The notes under the pieces: model-generated
The model's input: only the letters and a program-made list of their open reading frames with translations
Database searches by the model: none
Told to the model about the DNA's origin: nothing
Assembly (NCBI GenBank): GCA_948567375.1
Contig: OX419758.1
Span: forward strand, 5,647,001-5,711,000
Direction of reading: 5' to 3'
Length of the DNA: 64,000 bases
Origin: Lunularia cruciata
Taxonomy: Eukaryota; Streptophyta; Marchantiopsida; Lunulariales; Lunulariaceae
Shown: piece after piece, positions 10,048 through 20,463 of the stretch
Numbering within the stretch: position 1 is the first letter of the stretch
Layout: every line of letters starts with the position of its first letter
Position numbers and translations under genes: made by a program

Positions 10048-13000
10048 CTACCTTCTATGGTACATCTTCAACTTATCATGGTTAATCCTATCAAAGTGTC
10101 TTCCTCCCAACTCCTTGAGATCATAGGTGTAATTGCCCCACACCTTCTCTACTATGAAAGGTCCAAAGTACTTAGGCAAAAACTTCTTTTGCACTCTCTT
10201 GAATCGAATGGAATCAAACAACATTACCCAATCACCTTCTTTGAAAGGCTCCACCTTCTTCTTGCCTTGCCTCTTGTCATAGCTCTCCTTTTGTTTCCTT
10301 TGGGCTTGCTCCACTCGAACCATAGCAACGGCTCTTGCCTCTTCCAACTCCATGAGTTGATCCTTCCTTGACTTCCCTACATCACTTCCTTGTGCTTTCT
10401 TCAATCTCCTATGAATGCTTTGGAAGGTAGGAAGATCAAAGTGAATAGGTAAGGTAGACTCAATACCATACACCAATTGGAATGGAGAATATCCAGTGGA
10501 AGTCTTCATGGTTGTCCTATACTCCCACAAAACTGCATGAATCCTCTTGTCCCAATGATGTTTAGCCCCCTCCATTTCTGCATCTTTGGCCAACATCATG
10601 CACAAGGTCTGATTGGTTCTCTCTGCCAAGCCATTGGAATTTGGCTTATAGGATGTAGTAACTCTATGTGTGATAGAGAAATGTCGTAGCATGGCTGTAG
10701 TAATGCTTCCTGTAAACTCTCCTCCTCTATCAGAAACCAACTCCAAAGTGCATCCAAACCTAGTGATAATGCGTTCATAAAGAAATCTACCCACTTCATC
10801 TTCATTCTTGTCCCTCAATGGTCTAGCCTCAACCCACTTGGTAAGGTAATCAGTAACTACCACAATGTACCGATTGTTCCTTGGGGTTCTATTGAGAGGT
10901 CCTACAAAATCAATTCCCCACTTCTCAAAAGGTCCTAGCAATGGAATTGATCTAAGTGGTGGAGTGGATGTAGACTTTCTAGCAAAAGCTTGACAAACAT
11001 GACAAGTTTTGCAATAATCAAGACAATCCTTGAAAATCCCTCTCCAATGGTAACCTGCATCTAGAATCTTGAAAGCAGTCACCTTTCCTGCAAAGTGTCC
11101 TCCACATACTAAACCTTCATGAAACTCCTTTATGAGTAGGATAGACTCTTCCTTACCCACTGCTCTTCGAAGTAGACCATCTGCTCCTTGGTGAAAAAGA
11201 ATATCCTCCACCATTGTGTAAGGTCTAGATCTTGCTGCAAGGGCCTTCCTCTCCCTAGCATGCATCCCTTCTGGATAGTTACCTCTTGTCACAAAATCCA
11301 CAATCTCCTTGTACTCCATTGGAATCTCTTGAGTGACTGAGATTGTCATGAGCTCCTCATCCGGGAAGGAATCATCTACTGGCTCATCTCCATCATGATC
11401 ATAGGCTCTAGATAACAAATCAGCATTTGCATGTTTCTTTCCTGGCCTATCCTCAATTGTGTAGTCATACTCAGACAAGAGTATCATCCACCTTGCTAGT
11501 CTCCCTTCAACATTAGGCTTGTTGAAGATGTACTTCAAAGCCTTGTGATCCGTGACAATTGTGGCTTTCCCTCCAATCAAGTAGTGTCTAAACTTCTTGA
11601 GACCAAAGATCACTGCCAACCCTTCTCTCTCTGTGATAGAGTAGTTCTTCTCTGCTGAAACCATCTGCCTACTAGCATAAGCTATTGGATGATCATGCCC
11701 ATCTTGGTCTAATTGACTAAGAGTGCATCCTATAGCTACATTAGAAGCATCAGTGTAGAGGATGAAAGGCTTACTCCAATCAGGTTTAGCAAGAATTGGA
11801 GCTACAACAAGGGATTGCTTGAGCTCCTCAAAAGCTTTGAGAGCCTCCTTGTCTTCCAAAATCACCATGTAATCTACACCCTTCTTCATGTAGATGGTCA
11901 ATGCATAAGCCTTGTTGGAAAATGAGAAGATGAACCTCCTATAGTACCCAACCATTCCCAAGAATTGGCGTAACTTTGTCAAGCTTGAAGGGAATGGAAG
12001 GTCTGAGATTTTCCTCACCTTCTCAGGATCAACTTCTATTCCATCCTTGGAGATGATGTGCCCCAAAAGTAGACCTTCTTCACATCCAAAAATGCACTTC
12101 TCTGGGTTGAGTGATGCATTTGCCTCATCCAAGCGTTGCAAGACTTTGATTAGGTGCTCAAAGTGCTCCTCCTTGCTCCCATAGACACAAAAGTCATCAA
12201 TGAAATCTCTCACAAATTTCCCAATGAAAGGTTCAAATACCTTGTTCATGAACCGTTGGAATGTGGCTGGAGCATTGCAAAGCCCAAAAGGCATGACCTT
12301 GAAAGCGTAAGTTCCCCAAGGTGTGGTGAATGTGGTGAGTTGTTGATGCTCTGGTGCAATCTTTATTTGGTTATATCCACTATAACCATCTCCAAAACTG
12401 TACCTCTCATGACCTGCAACCTCCTCCAAGATCTCATCAATGAATGGCAATGGGTAGTAGTCCTTCTTGGTAACAGCATTAAGCTTCTTGTAATCCACAC
12501 ATACCAGAAGCTTGCCATTCTTTTTCTTCACAATGCCAATTGGAGACACCCATTCTGAATTCTCCACCTCAAAGATAAATCCAGCCTCCTTGAGCTTATC
12601 AATCTCCTCCTTCACAACCAAAGATATTGGTGGGCTAATGCGACGTTGCTTTTGGCGGATTGGTCTTGCATGTGACTCCACCTCTATCTTGTGCTCCTCC
12701 AAGGTGACTTCCTTCAAATCCTTGTAACTAAAAGCAAACACATGGATGAACTTGCGGAAAATCTCCTCAAATCTCACCTTCTCCTCCTTGGTAACATTTG
12801 GGCCATACTTGAGGGTAGATAACCTTCTCTCTACCTCCTCAAGTGTCAATGGTGATTTATCTGGGTCCTTCAAAACCTCTGGCTTAGGTGCAAAATCCAT
12901 AGCACACAAGGGATACACATCTGAATCAGATTCAGATTCATCTTCCTCCGTGGAAGTCTCCTCTTCCATGCTTGTGTCCACACCTGAAGCTCCTTCTTCA

Positions 13001-14874
13001 GAATCTGATTCCCAATAATTAGAAGATGGGGTATCTGAATGTGAAGTGTTGGTGGTGTTAGTCACAGGAACAGTGACTCTATGGTTTGATGGCCCAATCC
13101 TCAAGTACCCTTTGTGCCATCGATCAGTTGTGCGTGCTGCTCTCAACCATGGCCTCCCAAGAAGTAAGTCATAGCTTGAATCCTTCAAGACTTGGAAAGT
13201 CATGAGATTTTGAACTCCCATAACTGAAACTACCACCTTATCCATCACCCCTACTGGTCGAACTTGTTGCTTGTTTGCCATGCTCACCACAAATGTTGAA
13301 GGTCTTGAGGGTATCATACCCAACTTCTTCATCAACCTTTCTGACATGGCATTCACTGCTGATCCTCCATCAACCAATGCATCCTTGATGTTGTGACCAT
13401 TCACTCTCACATCAATCTTGGAGGCATATTCACAAGCCTCCCATGGTGCTGGCTTGGCATCCACCACCCCCATTGATACTGGAACTTTTGCCTTCTTCTT
13501 CTTCTTGCTCCTTGTAGAACTCAAACCACCTCTAAGCTCCTTTCTCAAGGTAGGGTTCAAAGCAATTAATTGGCCCACTGTGATGTTAGCCTTGTGACTA
13601 CCAACATCCTCCAACACATTGTAGTTCCATTGTTGCTTTGAGATCAAGAAGTCCTCCATCCCCAACTTCTTCCTTGGAGTCTTTGTTGTTGATGGTGTTG
13701 AGGTGCGAGTGCTCCTAGTAGACATAGGAGTATCCTTGCTTGAAGTAAATCCTTGAGAAGAGTGAACATCCTCTGCAAAACGAGCTCTCTTCTTCTCTTG
13801 TGCCAAAAGCTCCAAATTAAGACCCTTGGAGTTTGAGCACTCTCCCTTCTCATACTTGCTCTCAACCACATCTATGGATGCTATCCCCTTACCTTTGTTG
13901 GGATTAGGAGCCACTTGGGTTTCACTACCTCCCTCTTTCCCTCTATTGGCTCCCTCATAACCCCTTCCTCCATGGTAAGTGGAATTTGGGCAATTCCTTT
14001 GGATATGGCCTCTTCCTCCACAACCAAAACAATTTCTATCATTGAAATTGTTGGCTGGTTGGCCTCCTCTATATGGATAGTTTCCATAACTCCTAGGTCC
14101 TCTCCCTACATTCTGATCCACCTCTCTCTTCTCCCATAGTTGCACCACATTGATCTTGAGATCCGCAAGTTGTTCTGTGATGGTTTGGAGTGGATCTTTT
14201 GGTGGAGGTGCAAGAATTGGAGCAACTACTACTTGTGGTGCAACCCTTGTCACCAAAGTATCAGAAGTTCCACCATACTTGTAGCCTTGAGGAGGATGCA
14301 CAACCTCCTTCACCACCAAATCACTCTCATCCCCTTCCAAACTCTCCTCCATACGAATTGCGATCTTGATAGCTTCAACCTTGGAAGAAGGTTTCTCATA
14401 TCTCACCTTGCTTCTAATTTGTGGTCTCAATCCTCCCACAAAATTCTTGGTGAGCATGGCCCCTATGCCAATCATTGTAGTCTCCACATCATCCCCACCC
14501 TTCCTCAACACTATGCGAAATCTGGACTCCAACTTTTCCACTCTTTCCACATAGACCCTCACTTTCTCTCCATCTCCTTGCTTGAGAAATGTAACCTCAC
14601 TCATCAATCTCTCATAACTCTCATCAGGAAGAAAGTTCTCAATGAGTGCTGAAGTCAAAGTCTCCCAAGACTCCTCTTCCCCCTCTCTCCTCTCTCTCTT
14701 TTGGTATTCTGACTCATACCATGTAAGTGCTGCATCCTCAAAGAAATCTGGTAATAATGAGGCCCACTCATTCTTCCTCCTCTCATTGTTTCCTATGCAA
14801 GCTCTCTTGAAGTCTCTCACAAAGGCCTCCACATCTTCTCCATCCTTGCCAAAGAAAACCGGAAGTTTCCCCAT
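10048..14874 (-). CDS. A2 gag-pol polyprotein (1608 aa), intact
   Basis: Single uninterrupted frame from MGKLPVFFG. Gag with a retrotransposon-gag type region covers residues ~1-200. A CCHC knuckle, CFGCGGRGHIQRNC, lies near 282-295. The protease region near 495-515 has LVDGGSAVNAM, the D-G-G-S form typical of plant non-chromoviral gypsy. RT runs ~720-960 with PFGLCNAPATFQRFM and the catalytic FIDDFCVYG near 890. RNase H starts ~1040 with YTDASNVAIG. Integrase has an HHCC zinc region ~1250-1290, Asp in WGIDFVGPL (~1322), Asp in VSDRGGEF (~1385), Glu in GLAERTN (~1416) and a GPFI module near 1570. It ends shortly after, with no chromodomain. No frameshift separates gag and pol, so Gag and Pol must come from one precursor by proteolysis. 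The Asp-like primer and lack of chromodomain place it outside chromoviruses; the exact clade is uncertain. Confidence 0.96.
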   Translation of the reverse strand: MGKLPVFFGKDGEDVEAFVRDFKRACIGNNERRKNEWASLLPDFFEDAALTWYESEYQKRERREGEEESWETLTSALIENFLPDESYERLMSEVTFLKQGDGEKVRVYVERVEKLESRFRIVLRKGGDDVETTMIGIGAMLTKNFVGGLRPQIRSKVRYEKPSSKVEAIKIAIRMEESLEGDESDLVVKEVVHPPQGYKYGGTSDTLVTRVAPQVVVAPILAPPPKDPLQTITEQLADLKINVVQLWEKREVDQNVGRGPRSYGNYPYRGGQPANNFNDRNCFGCGGRGHIQRNCPNSTYHGGRGYEGANRGKEGGSETQVAPNPNKGKGIASIDVVESKYEKGECSNSKGLNLELLAQEKKRARFAEDVHSSQGFTSSKDTPMSTRSTRTSTPSTTKTPRKKLGMEDFLISKQQWNYNVLEDVGSHKANITVGQLIALNPTLRKELRGGLSSTRSKKKKKAKVPVSMGVVDAKPAPWEACEYASKIDVRVNGHNIKDALVDGGSAVNAMSERLMKKLGMIPSRPSTFVVSMANKQQVRPVGVMDKVVVSVMGVQNLMTFQVLKDSSYDLLLGRPWLRAARTTDRWHKGYLRIGPSNHRVTVPVTNTTNTSHSDTPSSNYWESDSEEGASGVDTSMEEETSTEEDESESDSDVYPLCAMDFAPKPEVLKDPDKSPLTLEEVERRLSTLKYGPNVTKEEKVRFEEIFRKFIHVFAFSYKDLKEVTLEEHKIEVESHARPIRQKQRRISPPISLVVKEEIDKLKEAGFIFEVENSEWVSPIGIVKKKNGKLLVCVDYKKLNAVTKKDYYPLPFIDEILEEVAGHERYSFGDGYSGYNQIKIAPEHQQLTTFTTPWGTYAFKVMPFGLCNAPATFQRFMNKVFEPFIGKFVRDFIDDFCVYGSKEEHFEHLIKVLQRLDEANASLNPEKCIFGCEEGLLLGHIISKDGIEVDPEKVRKISDLPFPSSLTKLRQFLGMVGYYRRFIFSFSNKAYALTIYMKKGVDYMVILEDKEALKAFEELKQSLVVAPILAKPDWSKPFILYTDASNVAIGCTLSQLDQDGHDHPIAYASRQMVSAEKNYSITEREGLAVIFGLKKFRHYLIGGKATIVTDHKALKYIFNKPNVEGRLARWMILLSEYDYTIEDRPGKKHANADLLSRAYDHDGDEPVDDSFPDEELMTISVTQEIPMEYKEIVDFVTRGNYPEGMHARERKALAARSRPYTMVEDILFHQGADGLLRRAVGKEESILLIKEFHEGLVCGGHFAGKVTAFKILDAGYHWRGIFKDCLDYCKTCHVCQAFARKSTSTPPLRSIPLLGPFEKWGIDFVGPLNRTPRNNRYIVVVTDYLTKWVEARPLRDKNEDEVGRFLYERIITRFGCTLELVSDRGGEFTGSITTAMLRHFSITHRVTTSYKPNSNGLAERTNQTLCMMLAKDAEMEGAKHHWDKRIHAVLWEYRTTMKTSTGYSPFQLVYGIESTLPIHFDLPTFQSIHRRLKKAQGSDVGKSRKDQLMELEEARAVAMVRVEQAQRKQKESYDKRQGKKKVEPFKEGDWVMLFDSIRFKRVQKKFLPKYFGPFIVEKVWGNYTYDLKELGGRHFDRINHDKLKMYHRR

Positions 14875-14942
14875 CTTAACCCCTCACTATCTTTCTTTTC
14901 TCTTAATTTTTTTTTTCTCTTTTCTTTTCTCTCACTCTATTA

Positions 14943-15107
14943 CTAATAGAGTATATACATGACTAACACCATCTGAGAATAATCCACTCTAGGGAACACA
15001 AAAGGTTCAGGTTGCTCCAAGATTTCTATAGCAACATCAAATCCTAGAGTGCATATTAATCTAACTCTCATGGATAGTTTATCCATAAGTTGAAAGATTA
15101 TCTCCAT
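14943..15107 (-). CDS. Leader short ORF b of A2 (54 aa)
   Basis: Same length and nearly the same protein as A1 2351-2515. It starts two bases after the ORF1 stop (15110) and ends 68 bases before the gag ATG. Its second half (FVFP, VDYSQM, YILY) mirrors leader short ORF a (16232-16402). Function unknown. Confidence 0.5.
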   Translation of the reverse strand: MEIIFQLMDKLSMRVRLICTLGFDVAIEILEQPEPFVFPRVDYSQMVLVMYILY

Positions 15108-15109
15108 CA

Positions 15110-15583
15110 CTAATCTTGAGAACTAGCTGATGAAGGTGGTAGTATTTCTGTAGCTGTACTAAGACTCTCTCCAAGATCCTTCACCAAAGTTTCCAAAAGT
15201 GCTTTTACTCCACTACACTCATGTCCTTTTGGAAGTCCTTCAACTCCACAAACCTCACACAACTCCTTGGTCTTAGATCTTCTCCCTCCCAATCTTGGTG
15301 AAGAAGGTCCAACATGCAAACCCAAGTCAAGTAAGCCTCTCCTTTCCCTCAATCTCTTGCTCTCAAAGGTCAATGGACATGAACTTGCCTTATGTCCCTT
15401 CTCTCCACATAGAAAGCACTTAGACTCACTCTTTCCTCCAAGTGGTGTAGGTTTTTGGATCCTCTCAACACTCTCTTCAAATTCTATTGTAAACTCTCTT
15501 TTCCTCAAATCCACCCCTACAATCACCTCAAACCCTTGGGGAACCTTGCATAATCTCAATTTCCACTCTTGATGACCCTCCAT
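15110..15583 (-). CDS. Leader ORF1 of A2: zinc-knuckle protein (157 aa)
   Basis: Intact counterpart of A1 1875-2348, nearly identical in sequence. The frame is open for eight more codons upstream (to an ATG at 15605-15607), but MEGHQEWK at 15583 is the start shared by all three copies. It carries the CCHC motif CFLCGEKGHKASSC and a second Cys/His cluster CEVCGVEGLPKGHEC. Conservation of both clusters in a young, intact element suggests the protein is used. Nucleic-acid binding is inferred from the knuckle. Confidence 0.65.
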   Translation of the reverse strand: MEGHQEWKLRLCKVPQGFEVIVGVDLRKREFTIEFEESVERIQKPTPLGGKSESKCFLCGEKGHKASSCPLTFESKRLRERRGLLDLGLHVGPSSPRLGGRRSKTKELCEVCGVEGLPKGHECSGVKALLETLVKDLGESLSTATEILPPSSASSQD

Positions 15584-16231
15584 GTTCCCAAAGATGAATC
15601 TAAACACTCAAACATGCTTTTTGTTGATCTCAAACTTCTCATGCATGAGATCTCCACTCTGCAGAATTGACCCTTCCTCACAATGTCACTCAAATCTCCA
15701 AACGAATATGTCACAGTCCTCTGAAATTTTCCACACTTGATCACAACTCTAGGGCATCCCTCCCTGCAAAATTTTAGATCTTTTCATCGAGCCATTTGGC
15801 CTAGACACCTTTCTATTCAGCACCCATATTTCAGATTTGGTCTGAAAACCACCCCCCTCACTTCAAAAACTCATAACGCACTGCGCAAAAATGATCTCTC
15901 TCTAATTTTTGTGGCACCAGGTAGGATACAGCGCACTGAATTTTCTTGGAAATTTTCAGGACAATTCACTAAAAATTGAAGAAATGGCAGACTCTGTACA
16001 ATTTTCCAGAGAGCATGCAGTTGCGGGAGCACTTTACCCTATCAACTTTCAAAAATTCTAGCCCAGTGCGCATAGAAGCTCTCTCAATAATTTCAAGTGT
16101 GCTAACTGAAAGATAACCCAAGCTATCATGTGTAGAAATCTCAAGTCCAGATCTCAAACTTGAGATTTTGCCCAAAATCACCTTAATCCCCAAAATCTGC
16201 AATCCACCTCACACAATCTCTCCAATTCCTC
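15584..16231 (-). other. A2 leader between ORF1 and short ORF a
   Basis: Homologous to A1 1228-1874. No domain recognised. Confidence 0.4.
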
Positions 16232-16402
16232 TCATGTGTACAAGATGTACAAAATCACCTCAAAGACATCATAATGAACTACAGGGTATACAAATGGATC
16301 TTGGTTCTCTAACATAAGTTCAGCCCTCTCCTCTCCTAATGTTCTCTCCAAGTGAGCTCTCATAGCCTCCTTCTGCCTAATGTAGAATTGGACGCGGAAC
16401 AT
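16232..16402 (-). CDS. Leader short ORF a of A2 (56 aa)
   Basis: Starts MFRVQFYIRQK, 18 bases inside the primer site boundary, and ends YILYT. It differs from the A1 copy at only a few residues. Its pattern is shared with leader short ORF b. No known family. Confidence 0.45.
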   Translation of the reverse strand: MFRVQFYIRQKEAMRAHLERTLGEERAELMLENQDPFVYPVVHYDVFEVILYILYT

Positions 16403-16420
16403 TATCTTGCCTTCTAGAGA

Positions 16421-16439
16421 GGTCCCGGCAATGGAACCA
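16421..16439 (-). promoter_or_regulatory. Primer binding site of A2
   Basis: In the element's orientation it reads TGGTTCCATTGCCGGGACC, four bases after the LTR. It matches the tRNA-Asp complement at most positions, including the run TTGCCGGG. Confidence 0.65.
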
Positions 16440-16443
16440 AAAA

Positions 16444-17122
16444 TGTGAGCCGGCCTGTCTCTCACTCAGGATGAACCTCTGATGGCTATTATGGTAGCGC
16501 ACCATGGACTAAGAAGGCAAGGAACCCCAACTCCATCATACTCCTCCAAGGCTAACACTCCAAGACTCAAGACATTGCTCACTAGAGAACTCAATGAGAG
16601 AGAGATAGTTGCAAATGAAAGGATGATGAGTACCTCCTCACTCGTTGTTTATATACTTGTGAAATAGTTACGTACCAAAGTTACTAATTACCGTAGTAAC
16701 TCAAGTTACTAGACTAAAAGTCAAGTAAAGTCAAAAAGTAGAAAGGAATATCCATTCACATGGGCATATTCCCCTTATCTTGACCCAACCCCTAAAGCAA
16801 GGATTCCTTCACATGGGCTATCCTTGGACTAAATAAGAATCCAAAACAAAAAGGCTTGCGGGCCCAAGAGTTCTCAACTCTTTCCCCAAAGCCAAACACC
16901 TAGGAATAATACCAAGTCAACACACTAAAATCCAAAATAGTGGTGCTCATCTTTTCTACTTCCTCTAAAGTAAGGTCCCATCTATCTTAGCTATGACTAA
17001 CTTTAGCTAACCATGACTAATATAGAACCATCCTTTATCTCTATATAAATAATATCTCTTAAGTACTTGTAATACCAAGCTAAATATCACAATACCACAC
17101 ACATGCACAAATGGGTGTTACA
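16444..17122 (-). repeat. 5' LTR of A2
   Basis: 679-bp partner of 9321-9999. The promoter for the A2 transcript should lie here. GCAC follows at 17123-17126. Confidence 0.95.
16647..16655 (-). promoter_or_regulatory. TATA box of A2 5' LTR
   Basis: TATATAAAC on the minus strand, at the same LTR position as in A1. Confidence 0.6.
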
Positions 17123-17691
17123 GCACTATCTACACCTTCAATTTGTAACCCATGTTCCCATAATCTCTCATGTTACTAACCCAAAGACCCTTATAGTCTG
17201 ATCTTGCATTTTGGGTTTATTCACTATTGCTATTTCTCTTTTAATTCTATCATATCTTCAATCAGAACTGAAATTGAAGTAATGGGTATTCTAAATATCT
17301 TCTTTCCTTACTCTAACTTCCTCTAACGCCTTTGGCAAGATTCTTAAGTCATCTTTATTGCACTCCGAGGTCCCACTATCTCAAATACAGTCATCTTCGT
17401 CTTGAGGTGAAGAAGCTTCTAACCCAAAGTTGTGTAAACCTGAAGTCCGAAGTCCAAAGTCTCAAGTCCAAAGTCCAAAGATATCAACCTGAAGATACTA
17501 ACGTACTATGTACATCTACTCCCAAAACTTCAAATATTTGTAACTTCTTCTACAGACCTCCAAACTTTGCGATTTGGGTGGTAACAGAAAGCTCTAAACA
17601 AGACGCTTCCAACGAAATATAGCACGCTTGATTTAAACTTGTGAACATTGAGATATAGCCCCCACAAGAATCTTGACCTGTAACTTCCATT

Positions 17692-17750
17692 CCTCCTTCG
17701 GGTTTGTCCTCCTTCGGGTTTGCCCTCCTTCGGGTTTGCCCTCCTTCAAC
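17692..17750 (+). repeat. 16-bp minisatellite in insertion C
   Basis: About 3.5 copies of CCTCCTTCGGGTTTGC, with one base varying between units. It falls in the right part of insertion C. Confidence 0.8.
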
Positions 17751-17913
17751 CTTGGCTGAGTCCGTCTTCATCTGACACAAAGTCAACTTCCTTAGGTTTA
17801 ATCAAAAGATAAATTTCCTCTCATTTCTTCTCCATTTGGTTTCAATTTGGTTTCAGCAAGGCACTTCTTCTTCAAAACTTGTCCAAAATGAAAAATGTAT
17901 GTAACACAAAGGA

Positions 17914-18205
17914 AGCAAGAGCAGTTGCTATGGTTTGAGTAGAGCAAGCCCTAAGGAAACAAAATGAGAGCTATGACAAGAGGTAAGGCAAGAAGAAGGT
18001 GGAGCCCTTCAAAGAAGGTGATTGGGTAATGTTGTTATATTCCATTCAAATCAAGAGAATGCAAAAGAAGTTTTTGCATAAGTACTTTGGACCTTTCATA
18101 GTGAAGAAGGTCTGGGGCAATTACAACTATGATTTCAAGGATTTTGGAAGATGATACTTGGATAAGATTAACAATGATAAGCTGAAGATGTATCATAGAA
18201 GGTAG
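17914..18205 (+). pseudogene. A0 pol 3' end (integrase C-terminal module)
   Basis: Resumes A0 after insertion C. It aligns with A1 7115-7406: the charged coiled region, the GPFI module, and the terminal codons ending in a TAG at 18203-18205. It has several in-frame stops and substitutions. Confidence 0.85.
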
Positions 18206-18252
18206 AGAGACCTTCACTTTGAGGATAAAGTGAAATCTTAGTCCAAGGGTAA

Positions 18253-18930
18253 TGTACCACCTATTTGTGCATGTGTGATAAATATAGTGATATTGTGATA
18301 ATGTGATTAATAGTTTGGTATTACAAATACTTGAGAGAAATTATTTGTATAGAGATAAAGGATAGTTCTACATTAGTCATGATTAGCTAAAGTTAGTCAT
18401 AGCTAAGATAGAGGGGACCTTACTTTAGAGGAATTGGAAAAGATGAGCACCACTATTTTGGATTCTAATGTATTGACTTGATATTATTCCTAGGTGTTTG
18501 GCTTTGAGGAAAGAGTTGAGAACCCTTGGACCTACAAGCCTTTTGTTTTGGATTCTTCCATAGTCCAAGGATAGCCCATGTGAAGGAATCCTTGACTTAA
18601 TGGTTGGGTCAAGATAAGACCACATGCTTAGGCAAATATTCTGATGAGGATGGATATTCCTTTAGAATTTATGATTTTATTTGACTTTTAGCCTAGTAAT
18701 TTGAGTTCCTCAAGTAATAAGTAACTTTGGTGCATAATTATTTCACAAGTATATAAACTATGGATGAGGAAGTACTCATTATCCTTTTATTTGAGCAATG
18801 GTTTGAGTCTTGGAATGTTAGCCTTAGAGGAGTATGATGGAGTAGGGGTTTCCTTGTCTTCTTAGTTCAGGGTGCGCTACCATAATAGTCATCAGAGGTT
18901 CATCTTGAGTGAAAGATAGACAAGCTCACA
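18253..18930 (+). repeat. 3' LTR of A0
   Basis: 678 bp starting TGTACCACCT and ending CTCACA. It is visibly more diverged from the A2 LTRs than A1 is, consistent with greater age. Confidence 0.9.
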
Positions 18931-19588
18931 TACCTCATTTACAACTATTACTTCTTCTAGAGTGTAGCAAAGTGCACCATACCATGTTGGCTATCAAAGA
19001 CAAAGTGGACATCCTTGATCTTATGGAGTAGGTGGAGGGCCTAGTGCACCTAGATCCTTACCTTCATTTGGGTCAATTGCAACAAATCAGTAGTGGCTTG
19101 TTGGACTTGTAATGGACCTTACCACAAGAGAGAGTGCACCCAAAGTAGCGGGCATGATACCTGTAGAGCACCATAGCCAACCTAGAGTTAATGTGACCAT
19201 TGCCGCAGATTTGGTCATACTACTAACCAATGGTTTGACATTCACCCAAGGTTATGGAGTGGTAGGGCTGTTGTGGCAAGTAGTAGAGGAGCCCCAAATC
19301 ATGGAGGACAAGGTGGTAGAGGACCAACACCTAATAGGGGCCCCAATACTTGCCATTGCTTTTGATACAACCATGGCTACTTGGATTGAGCAATTGAAGA
19401 AGAGATTAGCTAGCATGGCTATAGCCCAAAGGAGATAATATTTAGTTGCCAAGGCTTCCACTACATATGTTGGTGATAGGAATATCTTGGAATTCATGTA
19501 TGGATGAACACAAGTAGATGCATATACTAAAGTAACTAGGAGTGCATTACATGCTCTTGAGCTTAGAGGATCATCATTGGAGTTGGAC
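18931..19588 (+). pseudogene. B0 gag fragment
   Basis: Aligns with B1 gag from about 30088 to 30745: the segment after the gag core, two zinc-knuckle remnants, and the Met/Ala-rich stretch around 19370-19440. Multiple stops. It is truncated on the left by A0. Confidence 0.75.
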
Positions 19589-19592
19589 CCAT

Positions 19593-19736
19593 TGTCACAC
19601 CATTTGTAGTGTCGCATCTAGATTGCTTGGACATTGGAGTTGCAATGATAGTAATTAGAGTTATTTTAGCAATTTCTCAAAGACTACTTTTTGACGGTCA
19701 GATTTCATGTTTGGGGTATTGACTTCACGATGGGGC
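19593..19736 (+). repeat. B1 5' LTR, left part
   Basis: Matches 36640-36780 of the 3' LTR. Interrupted by A3 after GGGC and continued at 27552-27857. Confidence 0.85.
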
Positions 19737-20415
19737 TGTGAGCCGGCCTGTCTCTCACTCAAGATAAACCTCTGATGGCTATTATGGTAGTGTACCATGG
19801 ACTAAGAAGGCAAGGAACCCCAACTCCATCATACTCCTCCAAGGTTAACACTCCAAGAATCAAGACATTGCTCACTAGAGAACTCAATGAGAGAGAGATA
19901 GTTGCAAAGGAAAGGATGATGAGTACTTCCTCACCCCTTGTTTATATACTTGTGAAATAGTTACGTACCAAAGTTACTAATTACGGTAGTAACTCAAGTT
20001 ACTAGACTTAAAGTCAAGTAAAGTCAAAAAGTAGAAAGGAATATCCATTCACATGGGCATATTCCACTAAGCATGTGGTCTTATCTTAACCAACCACTAA
20101 GTCAAGGATTCCTTCACATTAGCTATGCTTGGACTATAGAAGAATCCAAAACAAAAAGGCTTGCGGGCCCAAGAGTTCTCAACTCTTTCCTCAAAGCCAA
20201 ACACCTAAGAGTAATGCCAAGTCAACACACTAAAATCCAAAATAGTGGTACTCATCTTTTCTAAGGTCCCCTCTATCTTAGCTATGACTAAATTTATCTA
20301 ACCATGACTAATATAGAACCTTCCTTTATCTCTATATAAATAATATCTCTTAAAAGTACTTGTAATACCAAGCTAAATATCACAATACCATACACATGCA
20401 CAAATGGGTGTTACA
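19737..20415 (-). repeat. 3' LTR of A3
   Basis: 679 bp. It differs from the 5' LTR of A3 at many more sites than the A2 pair, indicating an older insertion. Confidence 0.92.
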
Positions 20416-20463
20416 TTTACACCCTGACTAAGTTTTCACTTTGTCCTCAAAGTGAAGGTCTCT

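Larger units (their letters stand above)
9321..17122 (-). mobile_element. Complete, intact Ty3/gypsy family A element A2
   Basis: Full-length 7.8-kb element in reverse orientation: 5' LTR 16444-17122, primer site 16421-16439, leader ORFs, uninterrupted gag-pol 10048-14874, 3' LTR 9321-9999. GCAC flanks it at 9317-9320 and 17123-17126. The two 679-bp LTRs differ at about four positions by eye and share a 12-bp deletion absent from A1 and A3, so they descend from one recent template. All protein-coding frames are open. It is the only copy in the window that could be autonomous. Confidence 0.96.
8218..17908. mobile_element. Insertion C: LTR-like element, probably a solo LTR (~1.9 kb net)
   Basis: Begins TGTGACAACC and ends TAACACA, so it has TG...CA termini. 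It is bounded by GAGGA (8213-8217) and AAGGA (17909-17913), a 5-bp duplication with one mismatch. A0 pol resumes directly on the far side, so the boundaries are firm. Without A2 (9321-17122) it is about 1.9 kb. It has no pol domain, only a Ser/Thr-rich open frame at 8912-9325 over a ~165-bp tandem repeat. A solo LTR or a small non-autonomous element is the best reading. Family unknown. Confidence 0.6.
1..18930 (+). mobile_element. Ty3/gypsy family A copy A0, 3' half, split by A1 and C
   Basis: Remnant of a family A retrotransposon whose 5' half lies before the window. Its integrase and pol 3' end read continuously through 1-325, 8166-8217 and 17914-18205, and its 3' LTR is 18253-18930. The pieces align in order with the matching part of A1 and A2 pol, so A1 (326-8161) and insertion C (8218-17908) landed inside it. 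On its right side it abuts family B gag sequence at 18931, so A0 itself sits inside B0. The internal sequence has many stops and indels. Confidence 0.85.

Noticed and set aside
17692..17750. Short regular repeats as a CRISPR array
   Set aside because: 16-bp head-to-tail units without spacers in a eukaryotic repeat context; a minisatellite.
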